Assembly: GCA_002049455.2 (NCBI GenBank)
Contig: KV919026.1
Coordinates: 1-64,000, forward strand
Length of the DNA stretch: 64,000 nt
Source: Porphyra umbilicalis
Taxonomy: Eukaryota; Rhodophyta; Bangiophyceae; Bangiales; Bangiaceae
Direction of reading: 5' to 3'
In this document: positions 1 to 11,135 of the stretch, one piece after another
How positions within the stretch are numbered: the first letter of the stretch is position 1
Layout of the letters: every line of letters starts with the position of its first letter
Made by a program: the position numbers and the translations under genes
The notes under the pieces: model-generated
Told to the model about the DNA's origin: nothing
What the model saw: only the letters and a program-made list of their open reading frames with translations
Database searches by the model: none

Positions 1-2762
1 AGCTGAAAAGCTTCTTGGGCATGTGCAACGTCTATCGACGGTTTGTCAAAGACTTTGCCAAACGAGCAAAGCCCCTGAACGCCCTGACTAGGGCCGAGAT
101 CCCACCGGATTTACCACCACCGACGGACGTGGCTATCGCCGCCTTCGAGGACCTTCGCAACGCACTGTTGTGCCCACCGGTACTTGCCTTGCCGAAGGCC
201 AATCGGAAGCTCGTCGTTGACGTGGACGCATGCGCCGACCAAGTTGGTTGTACCGTCCTCCAAGAGGAGCCGGGCGAACTGCATCACCCTGTCGGGTATT
301 GGAGCCGAGGACTCACTGCTGCAGAGCAGAACTACTCCACCACGGAGCGAGAATGCCTCGGCGTTGTGTGGGCTGTCCTCAAGTTGAGGCACTTCCTCGA
401 CGGACAACGCTTCCTCATCCGAACGGATCACCAAGCACTTAGCTGGATCTACAGCACGACCGACTCAAGCGGACGCTTGATGCGATGGCGACTCTGCCTC
501 TCCGAATACACATTCGATATGGTTTATAAACCAGGTGCATCTCACCACTTGCCCGACTTCCTGTCGCGCGCCTCTACGGTGGCGCCGCCAGAAGATATCC
601 ATGATGATATACCTTGTCTGGCATTGGCCGAGACGGCCAACGGCTTAAGAACGGGGAGGTACACGGGTACCGACACACCGGAACCGGTGGAGTTCGACGA
701 TGTTGTCGAAGCACAACAAACAGACGACTTCTGCGTCGAGATGTCCACTCGCGTGGAGCGCGGAACGGCCAAGGTCTTCTTCCGCGATGAGCATCACGCT
801 CTGTACCGCCGTGCGCCTTACGGCAAACAATTGGTTATTCCAAAGTCGCTACGCGAACGCGTGTTGACCCTCGAGCACCACGCAACCGTGGCCGCCCATC
901 CTGGTATGAACCGGATGTATTACACCATGCGCAAGGCATACTACTGGCCTTCAATGGTGACGGATATTCATTCGACCATCACCAAATGCACAACGTGTGC
1001 GCAAAACCGCCTCGCCTTGCGGCGACACACCACGCCCCTGACCCTGTTCCAGGCTACCGAGCCTCTCACGGAGCTATCCGTTGACATCTTTGGGCCCATC
1101 CCGGCCTCCAAGAAGGGCAACCGCTTCATCTTGGTTATCACCGACCGCTTCGCCAAGCTCACCAAGTGCGTCGCCTTGCGGCGAATCACGGCTATGTCAG
1201 TGGCGTCAGCCATCATCGACGCGTGGGTGTCAGCTTGCGGGCCACCGGACCGGATCCTATCGGACCAAGGGCCCCAGTTCATGTCGAACTTCTTCATCGC
1301 TGTGATGAAAATGCTTGGCATTGAAACGGTTCGCACCACGGCGTATCATCCCCAAACCAATGGGCAAGTTGAACGGTACAACCGTACCATGGCTACGCAG
1401 CTGCGACACTACGTCGCCGACGACCCATCACGATGGGATGAGCTACTCCCGGTAATCACCATGGCGTATAATAGCCAACCATATCGGTCGACGGGCATCG
1501 CCCCATTTGAGCTTGTCATCCCAAGGCGGATCCCCAACCTCACGGTTCGCAACTTGCCCCCGGGCACTCCGCTTACCAATAAGGGAACGCTCAAGGATGG
1601 GTCACCCCTAGCTCGCACGCGCGAGTTCATGGCCCGCCTGCGCAAGCAGATCCCCATCGTGGTCGAGGCCTTACGTAAGACGCAACAACGTTACAAACGT
1701 AACTTCGACCATCGGGTCGCAACCCGCAATGCGGACGTCAAGATCGGCGACTACGTATACACGACCAACCACGATCGGCAAAACAAGCTGCAAAGCAAAG
1801 CCATTGGCCCCTTCGTGGTCGTCGACGCGGACGCGGACGCCTCCACGTTTGTCATTGACATTGACGGCGAGGAGAAACGCGTCAGCAGTGACCATGTCAC
1901 CCCCGCTCCTCGTCCAACGACGACGGACAAGGTTCCACACCCCTTGCTAGATGGTCTAGACCAACGCAAGTCAACCCCGGCAACTGCCGATGAGTATGTG
2001 ATCGACAAACTCCTAGGCTTACGCTAGACGGGTGACAGCTATAGCGCTAAGGTGCGCTGGTTCGACTACGGGTCGAAAGACGACACCTGGGAACCCCTGG
2101 AGAACCTCCCCCGCAACCTGGTGGTGCGTTTCCTTCGACAGAAGAAGAAGCATGTACCGGGGTACGAGTGGCAAACGCCAACGCGACGAAGTCGCCGACA
2201 GGCCGGGCTCACAACCGTGGCCAACATCGTCATGGACTCCACGTGGATACCCACTATCCAACATGTCCATGTTACCGGTGACGGAGTTATCCATGCCGAT
2301 GTCTCTTGGACAGAGTCAAGTACCAACGTTGCAATTAAGGAAGTAATTCCTGTGGCGTGGCTCAAGTCCACTCTGCCGTCCATGACGCGCAACTTTGCGT
2401 ATGACCCCCAACTCGCCTTGCGGCATTTCCCTCGGCTGAACCGTGTTTACGGTCCGTACACATATGTGTGGCCGAAGTCCGCGCAGGCGACACTGATCGG
2501 GAGCGATCCCCCTGTACCAGTGCTCCCCAACGGGTTTCTGGTACCTCCGGTACAACACTTGGACTCAGTCCTTCGACGCTTGGTAACAACCACTGAGGAA
2601 GCAACCGTGGTAATACCACAATGGACCAACACCAGTTGGTACGCTACTGCCGTACGTGCATGTTTCGAGTACGAAGTGCTTTTATCAGCAGACTCAAGGG
2701 ATGCAAATCCCACACCATGGGCCATGCTGGCATGCCACTTCCTTCATCGCTATGATGACTGA
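1..2762 (+). mobile_element. Ty3/gypsy chromovirus, 3' part of pol (element 1)
   Basis: This is a fossil retroelement that enters the window already inside pol. In order it shows the tail of reverse transcriptase (the FLGMCNVYRRF motif near the left edge), RNase H (about 190-580), the integrase zinc-binding region with paired His and paired Cys (about 860-1010), the integrase core (about 1020-1510, with the DQGPQF and HPQTNGQVER signatures), the integrase tail, and a chromodomain-like segment (about 2050-2150, containing KDDTWEPLENLP). A further domain of roughly 200 residues follows and is annotated separately. The order of parts and the chromodomain place it in the chromovirus branch of Ty3/gypsy. 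It is incomplete here because its 5' half lies outside the window, and it seems to hold only a few breaks. No 3' LTR could be recognised before the minisatellite that follows. Confidence 0.9.
2150..2762 (+). other. Extra C-terminal domain downstream of the chromodomain in element 1
   Basis: About 200 residues follow the chromodomain of element 1 in the same orientation and end at 2762. The segment begins with a basic stretch (RRSRRQAG). A middle part follows, then a conserved-looking end with PVLPNGFLVPP, then VIPQWTNTSWY. The PPxxLxxVLxxL plus VIPxWxxxxWY arrangement resembles the short motif seen in several algal and DIRS-like retroelement proteins and in phage-type methyltransferase-associated segments, where it reads roughly VVPxWPxxPWW. 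That resemblance is from memory and was not searched. The other two Ty3/gypsy elements of this window lack it in sense orientation. Function unknown. Confidence 0.45.
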
Positions 2763-2999
2763 CAAGAAACTGCGAAGTTGATACGCCGAGTGTGCGCGCG
2801 AGCTCGGTTGCGGACGAAAATGTCGTACAGACTCTGGTCAGTAATGACCGGGATCCCATCGACCACGTCGGTCGGGCCAGCGTGCGCGTCGAACGAGCCG
2901 CGAGGCTGAGGCGAACATGCATCTCCGGGTCGGTGGACCAAACGACATCGGGTCCGTCACCCGCAACGGCGTGAGCCACGTGCGCCGCGCCGCCGGCAG

Positions 3000-4250
3000 T
3001 TGCCGCCCTTGCCCGCGTTGCCGGCTCTCGACGCCCGCGCCGCAAGGCGAATCGCCCGCGTCGCCGGCCGTTGCCACCCTTGCCCGCGCCGCAAGGCGAA
3101 CTGCCTGCGCCGCAAGGCGAATCGCCCGCGCCGCAAGGCGAACTGCCTGCGCCGCAAGGCGAATCGCCCGCGCCAACGGCTGCCGTCAACCGCGCCGCCA
3201 GGCGAGCCGCCCGCGTCGCAGGCCAATGCCGCCCTTGCCTGCGCCGCAAGGCGAATCGCCCGCGTCGCTGGCCGATGCCGCCCTTGCCCGCGTCGCCGGC
3301 CGTCGCCACCCTTGCCTGCGCCGCAAGGCAAATCGCCCGCGTCGCCGGCCGTCGCCACCCTTGCCCGCGCCGCAAGGCGAATCGCCCGTGCCGCCAGGCG
3401 AACCGCCCGCGTCGCTGGCCGATGCCGCCGTTGCCTGCGCCGCATGGCAAATCGCCCGTGCCGCCAGGCGAACCGCCCGCGTCGCTGGCCGATGCCGCCC
3501 TTGCCTGCGCCGCATGGCAAATCGACCGTGCCGCCAGGCGAACCGCCCGCGTCGCTGGCCGATGCCGCCCTTGCCCGCGCAGGCGGCCCTCGACGCCCGC
3601 GACGCAAGGCGAATCGCCCGCGTCGCCGGCCGTTGCCGCCCTTTCCCGCGTCGCAAGGCGAACCACCCGCGCCACCGGCTGTTGTCGACCGCGCCGCAAG
3701 GCAGAAATTACCCGCGCCGCCAGGCAAACCGCCCGCGCCGCCGGCCGTTGCCGCCCTTGCCCGCGTTGCCGCCCCTCGACACCCGCGCCGCCAGGCGAAC
3801 CACACGTGCCGACGCCGCGCTTGGCCAACGGGCGCGCCGCCCGCACCGCCGGGCGTGCCACCCTTGCCGCCGCCGCGCTTGGCCAACGGGCATGCCGCCC
3901 GCCCAGCCGGGCGTGCCACCCTTACCGCCGCCGCGCTTGGCCAACGGGCATGCCGCCCGCCCAGCCGGGCGTGCCACCTTTACCGCCGCCGCGCTTGGCC
4001 ACCGGGCGCGCCGCCCGGACCGCCGGACTTGCCGCCCTTGCCGCCCTTGCCGCCCTTGTGCCTTGCCGCAGGGCGCGCCGCCCGCGTTTCCGACCTCGCC
4101 GCCCTTGCCGACCTTGCCTTCCTTGCGCCTTGCCGCCCTTGCCGACCTTGCCTTCCTTGCGCCTTGCCGCCCTTGCCGCCGTCGCCGCCGGGCTTGCCGC
4201 CCTTGCCGCCGTCGCCGCCGGGCTTTCCGCGCTTGCCGCCGTGCGCGCCG
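3000..4250. repeat. GC-rich minisatellite with 42-, 70- and 58-bp units
   Basis: Several tandem blocks follow one another. Near 3043-3180 a 21-bp motif (gccgcaaggcgaatcgcccg) alternates as a 42-bp pair. At about 3388-3590 a 70-bp unit repeats (landmark gtgccgccaggcgaacc at 3388, 3458 and 3528). At about 3815-4010 a 58-bp unit repeats (landmark cgcgcttggcc, with ttggcc at 3821, 3879, 3937 and 3995). At 4020-4250 short units containing cttgccgccctt continue. Units of 70 and 58 bp are not multiples of three, so any reading frame rotates through the array. The long open frames on both strands here are therefore best read as compositional artefacts. Confidence 0.85.
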
Positions 4251-5266
4251 CCCCCCCCACCCAGCGCAAACCCACACTCACCGGGCCCACCACCTCGCGG
4301 TGTGCCACCTTGCGGCGGCGCACCCCTACTCAACCTTGCCGTTAGGCCTCAACCTGTGCGCGAGCACGATGACACGGGATGGCCCCGTGCCGACAAACGG
4401 AGACCCGCACAAGACACGGTGGTAACCGGCCGCAGGGTACGCACCCCCCCCCCCCCCCCCCCTTCCCCTCGGCAACAAGCACCCGCGTCCCGGCTTTCGC
4501 CTTCTCGCCGGGGTAGTCAAACCCCGACGAAGCTGGCGCCACACGGCACCGACGATGGCCACCCCAGCACGTGCTGCTCGACACGCCGCCGCGAACATGG
4601 GACTTAACCCTGGCACCCGCGCCCGCCCCCGCACCAACGTACCCACACGCGTGGAACCGCCCGCGCCGGCACGCCTACGCGTAAGCGTCGAGCTGACCCG
4701 CAGATCAACCTGCCCGCCACGCAAGCACGCGCGTGCGTGATCGGACGGTCGCGGCCGACGCCGGCGAACCGCCACCTCCCCCCAATCGGGACTGAGCGGC
4801 GCGCCCCTTCGCGACTCCCGCCGCCCGGGCAGTTACGCCCCCGCGGGCCCGTAAGAGTCCGCGATTGCCCAATCGGGTTCCACCATTCTCGGATCTCACC
4901 GGGACGGTTCGAATCTCGCGTTGAAGGTATGTAGCATATCTCTGCTCCCAATTGGCAATTAGCCACGAGTAGCCCCCTTGACTGGCTGAATCCACGGATT
5001 TGTGTGACTCGGCTTGTGGCACGCCCTTTGGGGGGTTACTTCCGCATTGTTTATTTTTATTGCTTGTTTGCTTGCCTGTCTTATCTGTCTGCCGGCACTC
5101 ATTACGATCGCTTGATCGGATGGTCGATCGACCAGTGCCGTTGTTTGTATTAAACCACCGTGGGTCCGGGGTCGCCGTCGTGGGCACCACCCGGCTCCCC
5201 ATCGGATGCCCTTCAACAAAAGGTCTTTCTTCCTCGCCGCGACGGCGATAGAACTCGCTTTATTGC
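4251..5266. other. Stretch without a recognised gene, with a 19-base C tract
   Basis: No coherent coding region was recognised here. A homopolymer of 19 C lies at 4444-4462. From about 4920 the base composition becomes noticeably more AT-rich (for example tttatttttattgcttg near 5052), unlike the flanking minisatellite. The segment separates the end of element 1 and its minisatellite from the abrupt beginning of element 2. It may be host DNA or the eroded 5' part of an element. Confidence 0.4.
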
Positions 5267-7572
5267 TTGGCTACGGTCGGTCTCAGTACACTGGTAATTG
5301 AACTAACGTTATTAATACCACAGTGGTGGGTGGAGGTAACCCATACGGGGAACACGAGTAAGCGACTCCCCAAGGGCATGGTCATGGGGCATATGTCGGC
5401 CTACTCCGGTACGGTAGCGGCCATATCCCGAGAGGACTGGGCTGCACTCAGCCCCAGTCCGACCACTGCGCCCGACGCAACGGACCCCGTGGAGGAGCCC
5501 CACGTTCATACTTCGAACGTGCCCGAGGGGCTGCGGCCTCAAGTGCTCGCCCTACTGGAGAATCACCGAGCCCTCTGGAGTGGGCACTTGTGCTCCATCA
5601 AGGCCACGGAGCACCGGATCGAGTTGAAGCCGGGCTCCAAGCCCGTCCGGCTCAACCCCTACAGGATGGGTCCCCGAACTAGGGAACTCATCAAGGCCCA
5701 AGTCGACCGAATGCTCAAGCTAGAAGTTATAGAGCCCAGCCAGAGTGAATGGGCCAGCCCGGTGGTACTCATCCCGAAGCCCGACGGGAGTCCCCGGTTC
5801 TGCATCGACTATCGGCAGTTGAACGAGCGCACAATACGCGACTCGTATCCCCTACCCCGGATGGACGACTGCCTCGAATCCTTAGGGGATGCACAGTTCT
5901 TCTCCACGTTGGACTGCAACGCGGGGTACTGGCAGATCCCCCTAGCCGAGGAGGATAAGCCGAAGACGGCGTTCACTTGCCACTGTGAGACGTACCAGTG
6001 TACGCGTCTTCCGTTTGGCCTGTTCAATGCCCCTGCCACTTTTCAGAGGGCTATTGACATGATCCTATCCGGAGTCAAGTGGCAGAATGTGCTCGTCTAC
6101 TTAGACGACCTCATCATCTTCTCCGCCGATGCCGAGTCGCACCTGTCCCACTTGGACACTGTGCTCACCTTACTCGGGAAGCACGGGGTTACCCTCAAGG
6201 CACAGAAGTGCCACCTCTTTACTAATGAGGTGGAGTACCTTGGCCATGTAGTACGGCCAGGACGCTTGAGTGTGAACGAGAAGAACCTCAAGGCCATCAA
6301 GAAGGCCAGCTTCCCCCAGACCCAAACCCAACTTAGGAGTTTCCTGGGGATGTGAATTGTCTACCGTCGGTTCACGGTAGACTTCGCTAAGACCGCAAAG
6401 CCGCTGAACAACTTGAACAGCGTAAAGCTTCCTAAGCGGTTGAGTCCCCCTACTCCGGAGGAACAGAACGCGTTCGACAAACTACGCGAACAGCTATGCC
6501 ACCCGCCCATCCTTGCGATACCGCGCAAGGAGGAGAAGTACATCATCGATGTGGACGCTAGCTACGACCAGCTAGGGTGCTGCCTACTACAACAGCAACC
6601 CGATGGCAAGTACCTGCCCGTAGGCTACTTCAGTATGGGCCTACTACCGGCGGAGAAGAACTACACCGTTACCGATATTGATGGACTAGGTGTGGTGTGG
6701 GCGGTCGGTTTACTACGACCGTACATTGAAGGCACCAAGTTCCTCATCCGGTGTGACCACAAGGCACTGAAGTGGATACTAACCACGACGGCCTGCACCA
6801 ACAATCGTCTCAATCGTTGGCGCATCCTCCTCTCGGACTTCGACTATGATGTGGAATACAAGCCCGGCCCCCAACATGCGGTGGCCGACGCTCTATCCCG
6901 CATCCCGACTGAGGGGCTGGACACGGGACCCATCTCCCAGGAGATCCCCACAGTCGGGGTGACCACTCGATCGGGGGCGGTACTCGACCCTCGACTCCCC
7001 GAGAACAGGGAGACTGACCGCATACCCCTGGGCGAACTTGTCCAGAAGCAGGCGGCAGACGAGTTCTGTCAGGGGGTCAAGAAGTTACTTGACACCCCCA
7101 CGCCCACGCGCTTCTACGAGAACGCGGACGGGTTGTTGTGTCGTCGCGGACACCGCGAGGGGACCCAGCAGGTACTGGTCCCCCAGTCCCTAGTCAACGA
7201 CGTAGTACGGGCGGAGCACTCCTCCCCCTTGGCTGCGCATCCAGGTGGGACGCGCATGTACCATACCCTGCGGGACCAATACTTCTGGCCCTCTCTGGCG
7301 ATGGATGTGTTCGGGTGGGTGGCAGCTTGCCCCACCTGTGCTAAGAACCGGCTCATGGGTACGCAGAGTAAAGCGTTCATGAGGTTGTTCCCCGCGACGG
7401 AACCCTTCGCAGCGCTGGCCATTGACTTACTTGGCCCCCTGCCCAGGACACCCGAAGGATATGAGTATATCCTTGTTATTTGTGACCGATTTAATAAGGT
7501 CACTCGGGCGGTCCCGCTTCGAGACATCACGGCTCTGGATGTTCTCAGCGCGTTCCTCGACAGGTGGGTTGC
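5267..7572 (+). pseudogene. Element 2 pol, left part (RT, RNase H, start of integrase)
   Basis: A fossil pol segment. Reverse transcriptase occupies about 5560-6360, with the usual palm motifs including FCIDYRQLN and VYLDDLIIFS. RNase H follows at about 6530-6900. The integrase zinc-binding region lies at about 7210-7350 (HSSPLAAHPGG, then CPTCAKNR). The first catalytic strand of the integrase core follows (DLLGPLPRTPEGYEYILV). The segment ends at the TA that marks the insertion site of the giant transposon. Its first residues match the region between protease and reverse transcriptase of element 3, which shows that the 5' part of the element is missing. Confidence 0.85.
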
Positions 7573-7574
7573 TA

Positions 7575-7608
7575 TGGCACTTCCCCCAAAAATGGACACA
7601 CCGCTCAT
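7575..7608 (+). repeat. Left terminal inverted repeat of the giant transposon
   Basis: The 34-bp terminus begins TGGCACTTCCCCCAAAAATG and continues GACACACCGCTCATC. It pairs with the right terminus with two mismatches. The preceding dinucleotide TA (7573-7574) is the target-site duplication. Confidence 0.88.
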
Positions 7609-8339
7609 CCGTTGCACGATGACCCTCAAGGACCCCTCAGAGAGGGGTACGATGTGGACGAAGTGAACGAATGCTGACAGAAGTGGCGCTCCCGAGTCCG
7701 CATGCAAGGTCATTTCTTGCCCATCGCGTTGGCGCGGCCGCGGAATCGCGTTGCACGATCATGTGGGTGCCCCTCTGCCCTAGCCGAGTGGGCCAGGTCC
7801 TAAGATCAGCTTAAATATGCCGAATCTGACCCCCTGTTTCGGCATCGTGCGACGCATCGTGCTCGCCGCCTCAGCACGCCCCTAATCGGACCATGCGATC
7901 TGAGTGCCTGGGGACCTGTCGGCTGTTTTAAGGCCGATTAGCGATGGACATATCTGGGCGCTGGGCCGAAAAATTCGGCATCGTGCTCGACAACGTGCGT
8001 GTGCGTCCGACGTGCAAATCTTAGTTTCTCGGGTGCAAACGTGCCGAGTCGCCGGCAGACGCCCGTCCGGTGCGGGATCCCCCGGCGACGAATCTGGTAG
8101 GTCGGATGCTATTGGCTGCTGGAGGTCTCCAGTGTGTCTCGAGAGAGACGATCTCCCGGTCAAATCAGCGGTGGGCCATCGCTTTTTGCCGTGAGGCCGG
8201 TCAAACGGTGAGTTCTCGGTAAAAGATCGATGGTAATTTAGCAAGGCCCTGCATTTTTTTCATATTTTCCGCCCTTCAAGACCTGGAAACGCAGGTCGTT
8301 CCGGAAACAATCTTTGGCCGGCGATCTTATCAGCGAGAA
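7609..8339. promoter_or_regulatory. Left subterminal region with repeated GCATCGTGC motifs
   Basis: No gene was recognised in these 730 bases. The motif GCATCGTGC or its complement GCACGATG(C) occurs at 7614-7621, 7753-7760 (one mismatch), 7842-7850, 7854-7862 and 7978-7986. Another copy lies at 43361-43368 near the right end. Clusters of short motifs in both orientations next to transposon ends are typical of transposase-binding subterminal repeats; that role is inferred. Confidence 0.5.
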
Positions 8340-11135
8340 ATGACTGGAATTGCAGCTGAGACGTCGACGGTGGATGCAGAATCAGCACATCCAGAAACAG
8401 CACCCGTCAGGACACCACGGTGGATCCAGAATGTGCCCAAGTCAGAACTCCACCCACTTGGCACTGTGGGCGTTTCCTCCTCCGGGCGCCGCTCTTCTCC
8501 CAATTTCCCCATCTTCTTCCGCAATTCTGCCCACCCGCACCACTACGAATCCCAACCACCACCCCACGGACGGCCTGTCGACATGGTGGGTCGCTGTGCC
8601 ATGTGCGGTTTCGATCTAGGGCGGGGGGACGACGGAGAGTTGCGCAAGGGCGGGCACGATGCCCGCTCCTGTGAGATGAAGGTGTTCCCCTGCTTCAAAA
8701 GACTACCCCCCGACTCTTCTTTTTATGATGAACAGACGTGTACAACGCAGGGCTGCGCGCACGCTGAGAAGTGCACGACTTGCAAGCAGGTGGGGCACCA
8801 TGTCCGCACACTCGTGATCACCGACGCCCTCTACGTGCGCACTGGCAACCGCAAGCTGCTGTGTCGCCGGCGGTCGGCACCCGAGCTTGGGGGCTTCGAC
8901 TTTGTGTGCCCAATGGTCGACGACCAGTGTGTCAAAGAGTGGGTCAAGGTGTACCACGACAAGTGCTGGGCGTCGTGGCGCGAGCGGCAGCGCTCCGCCA
9001 GCAACGCGGAGCTGCTTCGGAATAATTTATTTCAAACTGGTTTGTCGGCCACCGGGGCGGCGGACGTCATGCGTGCCAATTCCATCCCGGCGGCCACGAA
9101 CGCAGTCGACAACTGGCGTCATTTCGATAGCGTCACGGCGGCTCTGGCCGAGCCGGGGATGTCGGCTGTCGGAGCCGCCATGGTGGCAGCCACCTCGGGG
9201 ATGCCGGCGACGCAGGCGGCACGTGGTGGTCGGGCCGGGTCGGTCGCCTCGGCGCCGGCGCCTCCGGCTCCTGGCGTTGAGGCGGGGGCCGAGACGATGG
9301 CGGCGCGCGGGGGGGGGCAGGTGGCCGTAGCCTGCAGGGGTTGGCGGGGCGGGGCAGCATCGGGCACTTCACTTGTGACCGCCTCATCCCGGGCGGGGAG
9401 AGACGGCGGTGTCAACCTGGTGGCTGCGCGCATGGTGTTGCAGCAGGAGGGCGACATGCGCGCCGCGGCGCTGCGCGCCGCCGCGGCCGTCCGCCAAATG
9501 TCGGCGGACCGGTCCGCGGCCACTGTGCGTCATACGGGCGGCGGTGGCGGCGGCGGTTCCGCCGCCGCCGCCCCCGCCGGCGTCGGCAGTGGCTTGTCTC
9601 TCGCTGGCCCCCCTCCGACATCCGACCATCTCGTGTGGCGCGCTGGACAGCGCGCCGTTTACGACAAGGCAGTCATTTTTTCCGACTCTTTTGTCAATCT
9701 GTGGTCGCCAGTGGACTTGGCGAAAGCCGTGTTTGAGGGTGCCATCGGCTCCGCCAACGCGCAGCACTTCCCTGGTATGGAGCAGGGGCTGAGGTGGATA
9801 AAGTTAAGCTAGATATATCCGCACAGTATACTCGGATATATCCATATTCATGCCGTAGCTGCGTATTCTTAATGTACTCTGTCCATTCACCGACGATTAT
9901 AATGTGCCTTAATAATTCTCTGAGGTCAGGATATAATGTAATCAGAGTGGAGATACTTTGCCTGAGTTTATCCGACTCCCGGAATCGGCTGTGCGCTACA
10001 ACAACAGTCTGGGGCAGCCCTTGCGACGCCGCAGGCGCACAAGATGCCAATGTTGGCTACCAGATATGCGATATGAGCTGGACCTTCGCAACTAAGAGAG
10101 AAATGTGTCTGGCACACCTGAGCCGGATGCCCGGACCACGACGCGAAGGTGTTTGGGTATCCGCAGCATGATCCTATCCCCTTCGCGTGAGGAGCAGCCC
10201 TGCCGCCCTGCTTCTCGTCGCATAAGAACTGCGCCTCTTTGCTGTCACAACACCCTCCAGCGTCGACCACTGTTGCACCCCGACGAGCACTCGTCGTGAC
10301 TTGGGGAGCACTGCCCGCAGCACCACAAATCTTTCTGTGTCCGACGACGAGATTGTAGCTTTTAGTTTGCACGCTGGAATTGTGCAGGTACACCATACCA
10401 CTCCAGTTTCCCAGGAGATTGAGACCACCTCAAAACGTACGTTGGCTGGCGCTAGACTGTGTTGGCGGCGTCGTCGGACAACCTCTCGTTGGTACATGCG
10501 TCGATCCCTATATGCGCAGAACTGTCCTCGGACGGAATATAGTCACTCTATGTACACAGATTATAATCGAAATCGGAGCGATAACATATCCGAATATAAT
10601 GCTGATCCTGACTCCGACCGACGAGGTCAGATCCGAATCCAGATACATGATATCATCAAAAACTCAAATCTGAGTGCATGTCAGCGCAACTGGAGTATAT
10701 TCAGATTCCATGAAAAGTGACAGATTCAAAAGCCCCTGGTATGGAGGCCGCCTTTGTGGAGGCTGCCAAGGACCACGTGCTGACTGGGATGACCCTGACG
10801 TGCGGGGCTGTCTCCTACGCGGACGTCGCCGAGCAGCTTTGCTATAAGCGGACGCAGAGCCCTAATGTCAACGTCTTGCCTATGATCGCCAAGTGGATCC
10901 ACAACCTCGTCGTCGAGTGCGCTGTGGCAACGTCGGTCGTGACACCGCGGGTTGTGAACGGGGGGGGGGCGAGCGGGGGGCAGGAGCTAGTGCGTCGGGG
11001 GATCGTGGGAGCGCGGGGGCTGGTTCGGCGCCATCCCGCAAGAGGTGGAGGCATGCGGGGAGCGATGAGGAGGAAGTTTTGGACGGGGATGACGCTGACG
11101 TGTCGGTTGAGAGCGGCAGTGGGGAGGAGTAGGAG
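8340..11135 (+). pseudogene. Cysteine-rich protein of unknown function, interrupted by a hAT-type MITE
   Basis: I do not recognise the family. The frame opens at 8340 (an inner ATG at 8583 is an alternative start). Its N-terminal third is rich in Cys and His: CAMCGFD, then CTTQGCAHAEKCTTCKQVGHH, then FVCPMVDDQC and HDKCW, which suggests several zinc sites. A long Ala/Gly-rich linker follows, then a more ordered part (VWRAGQRAVYDKAVIFSDS, from about 9630). At 9783 a 956-bp MITE with an 8-bp duplication interrupts the gene. The same reading resumes at 10747 with SYADVAEQLCYKRTQSPNV. Near a run of ten G (10960-10969) the frame shifts, and the likely C-terminus (SRKRWRHAGSDEEEVLDGDD, acidic) ends at 11132-11135. 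It is the first gene inside the left end of the giant transposon. It could be an accessory transposition or chromatin protein, but nothing proves this. Confidence 0.5.
9783..10738. mobile_element. Non-autonomous hAT-type element (MITE), 956 bp
   Basis: The ends are CAGGGGCT and AGCCCCTG. They are flanked by an exact 8-bp duplication GTATGGAG (9775-9782 and 10739-10746), which fits the hAT target preference nTnnnnAn. The interior is much more AT-rich than its surroundings, with many TATATCC/GGATAT and CAGATT-like words near both ends. No long coding region is present. It lies inside the cysteine-rich gene. Confidence 0.85.

Noticed and set aside
2644-3861. Long minus-strand frames through the minisatellite
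   Set aside because: Repeat units of 58 and 70 bp rotate the frame, and equally long frames are open on the plus strand.
4870-4930. tRNA-like sequence with ggttcgaatc and a complementary cgcga/tcgcg pair
   Set aside because: The T-stem does not pair and no anticodon arm can be drawn; only the B-box-like word is present.
4251-5266. 5' LTR, gag or protease of element 2
   Set aside because: No match to the LTR at 57551-58278 and no zinc knuckle or DTG-type protease motif was found; the element begins abruptly near 5267.
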